From positions 1 through 18,811 of the forward strand of contig JBPCVY010000263.1 in the NCBI GenBank assembly GCA_051010055.1: a stretch of 18,811 nt of DNA. The letters are read 5' to 3'. Positions 15,485-18,811 of this stretch are shown here, piece by piece (within the stretch, counting starts at the first letter, position 1; each line of letters starts with the position of its first letter). Below the pieces are notes generated by a model. That model was given only the letters and a program-made list of their open reading frames with translations, was not told the DNA's origin and ran no database searches. Source of the stretch: CAJQND01 sp051010055 (GTDB taxonomy: Bacteria; Pseudomonadota; Alphaproteobacteria; Rhizobiales; CAJQND01). The translations under genes and the position numbers were made by a program.

Positions 15485-16363
15485 ATGGGTGAGAAAATCG
15501 CTTGGATTGGACTTGGCGTCATGGGGTACCCGATGGCCGGGTTTTTGCAGAAAGCCGGACATCATGTGACCGTCTATAACCGCACCGCGGCAAAGGCAAA
15601 AAAGTGGGTTTCCGAATATGGTGGTTCCTCGGCCCCGACCCCGGCTGAAGCTGTGAAGGGAGCAGGATTCGTTTTTGCCTGCGTCGGCAATGATGATGAT
15701 TTGCGCTCTGTCGTGACAGGTGCCGATGGAGCCTTGGGGAGCATGGAAGCGGGTGCAATTTTTGTTGATCATACTACCGCATCAGCTGAAGTTGCCCGCG
15801 AGCTTTATGAAGCCTGCAAGAAAAAGGGCGTTGGCTTTGTCGATGCGCCAGTATCCGGGGGCCAAGCTGGCGCCGAAAACGGCATTCTGACGGTCATGTG
15901 TGGGGGCGATGAGGCTGATTATGCCAAGGTCGTGCCCCTGATTGAGTGCTTTTCGAAGATGCGCAATTTACTGGGTCCATCAGGTTCTGGCCAGATAGCC
16001 AAAATGATGAACCAGATTTGCATTGCTGGTCTGGTTCAAGGGCTGGCAGAGGCTATTCACTTCGGCAAAGCTGCCGGGGCGGATGTGGCCGGGGTGATTG
16101 AGGTTATTTCCGGCGGTGCGGCGCAAAGCTGGCAAATGGAAAACCGCTACGAAACCATGATCAAAGGCGAGTATGAATTCGGTTTTGCGGTTGATTGGAT
16201 GCGCAAGGATTTGGATATTTGCATCAATCATTCCAAGAAAATCGGTGCGCATCTGCCCGTCACCGCTCTTGTTGACCAGTTTTACAGTCAGGTTCAGGCC
16301 ATGGGCGGCAACCGCTGGGATACTTCTTCGCTCCTGGCAGTTCTTGAACGCGACAAGAAGTGA
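15485..16363 (+). CDS. NAD(P)-dependent beta-hydroxyacid dehydrogenase (3-hydroxyisobutyrate dehydrogenase family)
   Basis: This is a cytosolic oxidoreductase of the beta-hydroxyacid dehydrogenase superfamily, which interconverts 3-hydroxy acids and semialdehydes or related carbonyls. The 292 residues show the Rossmann GLGVMG at 9-14, NRT at 32-34 after the second strand (the pattern of NADP-preferring members), DAPVSGG at 120-126 for substrate binding, and the catalytic Lys173 in GQIAKMMNQ. The helical C-terminal domain has MRKDLDI at 239-245, as in the family. The exact substrate cannot be read from sequence; 3-hydroxyisobutyrate, tartronate semialdehyde, succinic semialdehyde and others are all possible. 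The stop is nine bases before the start of a PLP decarboxylase gene, so the two are probably co-transcribed and may share a pathway. Confidence 0.88.
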   Translation: MGEKIAWIGLGVMGYPMAGFLQKAGHHVTVYNRTAAKAKKWVSEYGGSSAPTPAEAVKGAGFVFACVGNDDDLRSVVTGADGALGSMEAGAIFVDHTTASAEVARELYEACKKKGVGFVDAPVSGGQAGAENGILTVMCGGDEADYAKVVPLIECFSKMRNLLGPSGSGQIAKMMNQICIAGLVQGLAEAIHFGKAAGADVAGVIEVISGGAAQSWQMENRYETMIKGEYEFGFAVDWMRKDLDICINHSKKIGAHLPVTALVDQFYSQVQAMGGNRWDTSSLLAVLERDKK

Positions 16364-16372
16364 TGTGGTGAC

Positions 16373-17500
16373 GTGAGTTCTCTGTCCTCTTACGGCTCGG
16401 TTGAAGAGCTCATCGGCGCCAGGGCGCCGGTGGAGCCGGTGATTTGCATTTTGCCAGAGCGCATCCGCAAACAGGTAAATCTGTTCGCAGATGGCTTCCC
16501 GGGCAGGGTGCTCTATCCAGTGAAGACAAACCACGATCCTGAAATTCTCGCTGTTTTGTGGGAAAACGGCATCCGGCATTTTGATACCGCATCGATTGGC
16601 GAAATCGAACGGGTAAGGGAGCAATTCCCGGAGGCAGTTTGCTATTTCAATCATCCGGTGAAACCTCCAAATGCGATTCGCCGCGCCTATGAGGAATTTG
16701 CCATCGCTGATTACGTGATCGATCATCAAGGCGAGCTTGATAAAATCCGGGCAATCATTCCGCCCTCCAAAGATGTGGTTCTGCAGGTGCGCCTTGCGCC
16801 CTATAACCTGGATGCTGAGATTGATTTTTCAGAAAAGTTCGGCGCTGACCGCGAACACATGCCCATATTGCTTCTGGCAGCTGTGGACGCTGGTTACGCA
16901 GTTGCGGTTTCCTTCCACACCGGCTGGCAAACGACTGATGGTGCTGCCTATGGTGCTGCCATATCAATGGCGCATGAGGCTGTGGAAGCTTCGGGCGTTT
17001 CGCCGCGCTACATCAATGTGGGCGGTGGTTTCCCGTCTCACTTTGGCCGTGCACCGCTAGGCGACTACTTTGAAATCATCTCCCAAAGCCGCCAGCACTT
17101 CCGCGCTTTTTCAGATTTGCCGTTCTACTGTGAGCCTGGAAGCGCCACGGTGACCTATGGCCAGGGGGTATTGGTGCGCGTCGATCTCAAGAAGGAAGAT
17201 GCGGTTTATCTGAACGATGGCATTTATGGCGCGCTGGCCGAACTGCCATACCTGAAGAAGATACCGGCCCATACAGCCTACTCAGAAAGCGGCAAGATTG
17301 AAGGGAAGGCCCGGGCATTTACGGCCTTTGGCCCCACATGCGATTCCGGCGATGTGGTGCCATTGAAATTCGAACTGCCCGAGACGATTGATACAGGTGA
17401 TTGGATCTTTATTGAGGATTTGGGAGCCTATTCAAGCGCTCTCGTTACGAGCTTCAACAGTTTCGACACCCACCAGAAAGTGATTTTGACGCTAGCTTAA
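16373..17500 (+). CDS. Fold-type III PLP-dependent decarboxylase, atypical member of the ornithine/diaminopimelate decarboxylase family
   Basis: This is a predicted decarboxylase with an alanine-racemase-like barrel and a C-terminal beta domain. From the GTG at 16373 it has 375 residues. Family landmarks are clear: Lys51 in YPVKTNHD (Schiff base), Asp71 and Glu77 in FDTASIGEIE, His182 (ring stacking), the glycine loop at 217-219, Glu254, Asp282, Cys323-Asp324 in GPTCDSGD and Tyr353. Two PLP-phosphate contacts of ornithine decarboxylase differ: FHVGS is FHTGW (Trp185) and EPGR is EPGS (Ser257). The usual FNGF near the end is FNSF. These changes suggest a distinct subgroup, and I do not assign a substrate. 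The GTG is the only plausible initiator near the N-terminus and has a weak ribosome site, which fits coupling to the dehydrogenase gene nine bases upstream. It converges with the racemase-like gene. Confidence 0.85.
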   Translation: MSSLSSYGSVEELIGARAPVEPVICILPERIRKQVNLFADGFPGRVLYPVKTNHDPEILAVLWENGIRHFDTASIGEIERVREQFPEAVCYFNHPVKPPNAIRRAYEEFAIADYVIDHQGELDKIRAIIPPSKDVVLQVRLAPYNLDAEIDFSEKFGADREHMPILLLAAVDAGYAVAVSFHTGWQTTDGAAYGAAISMAHEAVEASGVSPRYINVGGGFPSHFGRAPLGDYFEIISQSRQHFRAFSDLPFYCEPGSATVTYGQGVLVRVDLKKEDAVYLNDGIYGALAELPYLKKIPAHTAYSESGKIEGKARAFTAFGPTCDSGDVVPLKFELPETIDTGDWIFIEDLGAYSSALVTSFNSFDTHQKVILTLA

Positions 17501-18235
17501 CGAGCGCAGCAGGGCTGCCTGTGCGTGGGCTGCTGTGGTGTTCACAAACGTAAATCCGCGGGTGCTGAAAATGGCGCTGTCGCGATAGTCTGGGAAAGCC
17601 AGCGGAAGTTCGGTGCAGGCCAGCAAAATAGCAGTGTCATCCGGTTCAGGGACAAAGCGCTTGCACACATCAAGCAGCGCCTCGGTGCCGGTCACAGATG
17701 CACCTTCGTAGAATTCGTGATCAATCAGAGCCTGCATCGCGTCAATCTCATCCTCCGGCAGCGGGGCGTTGGGCTCAATCCCCGCGCTTTGCAAAATGCC
17801 GGGATAGTTGGCCGACCGCATAGTAACGCTTGTGCCAAGCACCAGCGCTATTTTGGCCCCGGTTTCCTGTGCAGCTTTCAGTGTTTCATCAAAAATGCTG
17901 ATTAGCGGCAGGCTCAGACCCTCTTTGATTGCATGCAGGCGTGCATGAGGCGTGTTGCTTGCAATCAATCCGAATGCGCACCCGCTCGCTTCAAGGCGTT
18001 TGAAAGCATCGCGGAAAACGGCATCGAACGCTTCCCAACCTTCATCGCTGCCTGGCTTGCCGCGAAGCTTGCGGGTTTCAGCCATAACCAGGGATTCAAT
18101 CGCAATGGGCGGAGCGGGGTAGGGTGGTTCAGTTCCCAACGCCTTGAAATGGGCGTTGGCGCCGGAACATATCAACCGGTAATAGTCCATTGTCGAGGGC
18201 CAGGCGACACCACCGACAATGCCAATCTTTTTCAT
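17492..18235 (-). CDS. Aspartate/glutamate racemase family protein with Ser/Cys active-site pair
   Basis: This member of the PLP-independent racemase superfamily has 247 residues from the ATG at 18235. The N-terminus KKIGIVGGVAWPSTMDYY matches the usual GGMGWxST-type signature. Canonical members use two cysteines for two-base proton transfer. Here the first site reads IASNTPH, with Ser93 in place of Cys, while the second, ACTELPL with Cys207, is kept. A known E. coli homologue pairs Thr with Cys and acts on L-Asp/L-Glu only, so this protein may be restricted to one enantiomer or may not racemise at all. A TTG just before the ATG is a poorer start. The gene begins four bases after the hemB stop and ends overlapping the decarboxylase gene by nine bases. 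The role is unknown. Confidence 0.87.
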   Translation of the reverse strand: MKKIGIVGGVAWPSTMDYYRLICSGANAHFKALGTEPPYPAPPIAIESLVMAETRKLRGKPGSDEGWEAFDAVFRDAFKRLEASGCAFGLIASNTPHARLHAIKEGLSLPLISIFDETLKAAQETGAKIALVLGTSVTMRSANYPGILQSAGIEPNAPLPEDEIDAMQALIDHEFYEGASVTGTEALLDVCKRFVPEPDDTAILLACTELPLAFPDYRDSAIFSTRGFTFVNTTAAHAQAALLRSLS

Positions 18236-18239
18236 CAAA

Positions 18240-18811
18240 TCAGGAGTTCTTCAGCGCGCGGGCAACGTCGCGGGCAAAATAGGTCAACACCCCATCCGCT
18301 CCGGCGCGCTTGAATGCCAGAAGCGCTTCGGGAATGGCCCGCTCTTCATCCAGCCAGCCGTTCTGGCAGGCGGCCATGAGCATCGCGTACTCGCCGGAGA
18401 CTTGATAGGCGTAAGTCGGAACCCCGAAGGATTCCTTCACCCGGCGCACAACATCAAGGTAAGGCATGCCGGGTTTTACCATGACCATGTCGGCTCCCTC
18501 GGCAATGTCGAGTTCAACCTCGCGCAATGCTTCATCAGTGTTTGCCGGGTCCATCTGGTAGGTGCGTTTATCGCCTTTCAGGGCGCCTGTTGACCCCACC
18601 GCATCACGGAATGGGCCATAAAATGCGGAAGCGTACTTGGCGCTGTAGGCCATTATCTGAATGTTGTGATGGCCGCCATCTTCGAGCGCTGAGCGAATGG
18701 CGCCAATGCGCCCGTCCATCATGTCTGAAGGCGCGATGATATCGCACCCCGCCTCAACTTGGTTCAGGCTTTGGGCGATGAGCACCTCAACGGTTGCATC
18801 ATTGGCAATTT
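18240..18811 (-). CDS. hemB: Porphobilinogen synthase (delta-aminolevulinic acid dehydratase), C-terminal part
   Basis: The enzyme condenses two 5-aminolevulinate molecules to porphobilinogen, the first common step of heme, siroheme and cobalamin synthesis, in the cytosol. The visible part is about 190 residues and continues past the right edge, so the N-terminal half is missing from the window. It begins in the NDATVEVL segment, followed by AGCDIIAPSDMMDGRI. Both active-site lysines are present, in YSAKYASAFYGPFRDA and MVKPGMPYLD, and YQVSGEYAML and a DGVLTYFA ending complete the barrel. The metal-site region lies outside the window, so zinc or magnesium dependence cannot be judged. The stop is four bases before the racemase-like gene, suggesting one transcript. 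Confidence 0.97.
   Translation of the reverse strand, partial: IANDATVEVLIAQSLNQVEAGCDIIAPSDMMDGRIGAIRSALEDGGHHNIQIMAYSAKYASAFYGPFRDAVGSTGALKGDKRTYQMDPANTDEALREVELDIAEGADMVMVKPGMPYLDVVRRVKESFGVPTYAYQVSGEYAMLMAACQNGWLDEERAIPEALLAFKRAGADGVLTYFARDVARALKNS

Noticed and set aside
15345..15569. Plus-strand open frame of 74 codons across the ilvA/dehydrogenase intergenic region.
   Set aside because: It overlaps the well-supported dehydrogenase start in another frame, lacks a ribosome site and has no recognisable sequence.
15980..16729. Open frame of about 249 codons antisense to the dehydrogenase and decarboxylase genes.
   Set aside because: Both sense genes have full catalytic motifs. The antisense product matches no family I know, and long antisense frames are common at this codon bias.
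9649..17500. Overlapping convergent gene ends at 9649-9652, 14096-14102 and 17492-17500 as a regulatory device.
   Set aside because: Three tail-to-tail overlaps of 4, 7 and 9 bases are striking but fit general genome compactness; nothing in the sequence points to antisense control.
1..18811. Mobile element, prophage, defence system, CRISPR array or toxin-antitoxin pair.
   Set aside because: No transposase, integrase, phage, nuclease-defence or repeat-array signature was found, and base composition looks even across the window by eye.

Overview
The window looks like a piece of an alphaproteobacterial chromosome, most likely of Hyphomicrobiales (Rhizobiales) type. GC is moderate (mid-50s percent by eye, not counted). 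The evidence is the order nuoL-nuoM-nuoN-birA-RNase J, and the closeness of parC, a Bpt/ATE-type aminoacyl-transferase, a threonine dehydratase and hemB, a neighbourhood I recall from that group. I cannot name a genus. Coding density is very high. There is no gene-free stretch above 300 bases; the longest gaps are two divergent intergenic regions of about 113 and 138 bp. I see no rRNA, tRNA, CRISPR array, insertion sequence, phage gene or integration scar.

Region 1 (1-9652, all + strand). The last codons of nuoK are followed by nuoL, nuoM and nuoN, the three antiporter-like proton-pumping membrane subunits of respiratory complex I. Next comes a short biotin-protein ligase (birA), whose stop overlaps the start of an RNase J gene by four bases. 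A 60-bp gap holding a small hairpin separates this run from parC, topoisomerase IV subunit A.

Region 2 (9649-13206, all - strand). An SLC13-type permease with two RCK_C domains is followed by the N-end-rule transferase bpt and an EamA/DMT transporter. All three lie in one reading frame. Both downstream genes appear to start with TTG, and the DMT start directly follows the bpt stop.

Region 3 (13207-18235) is dominated by amino-acid-type enzymes. It holds a 2-oxoglutarate/Fe(II) oxygenase (+), a threonine dehydratase with an ACT domain (-), a two-gene + unit made of a beta-hydroxyacid dehydrogenase and an unusual fold-III PLP decarboxylase, and an aspartate/glutamate-racemase-family protein (-) that lacks the first catalytic cysteine. 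The racemase-like gene lies four bases downstream of hemB, which runs off the right edge.

Most of the window is housekeeping. The best candidates for something undescribed are the atypical decarboxylase with its dehydrogenase partner, the Ser/Cys racemase homologue, and the BesD/HalD-like oxygenase beside them. They could form a small amino-acid-modifying locus, but their mixed orientations argue against one operon, and the shared pathway is inference.
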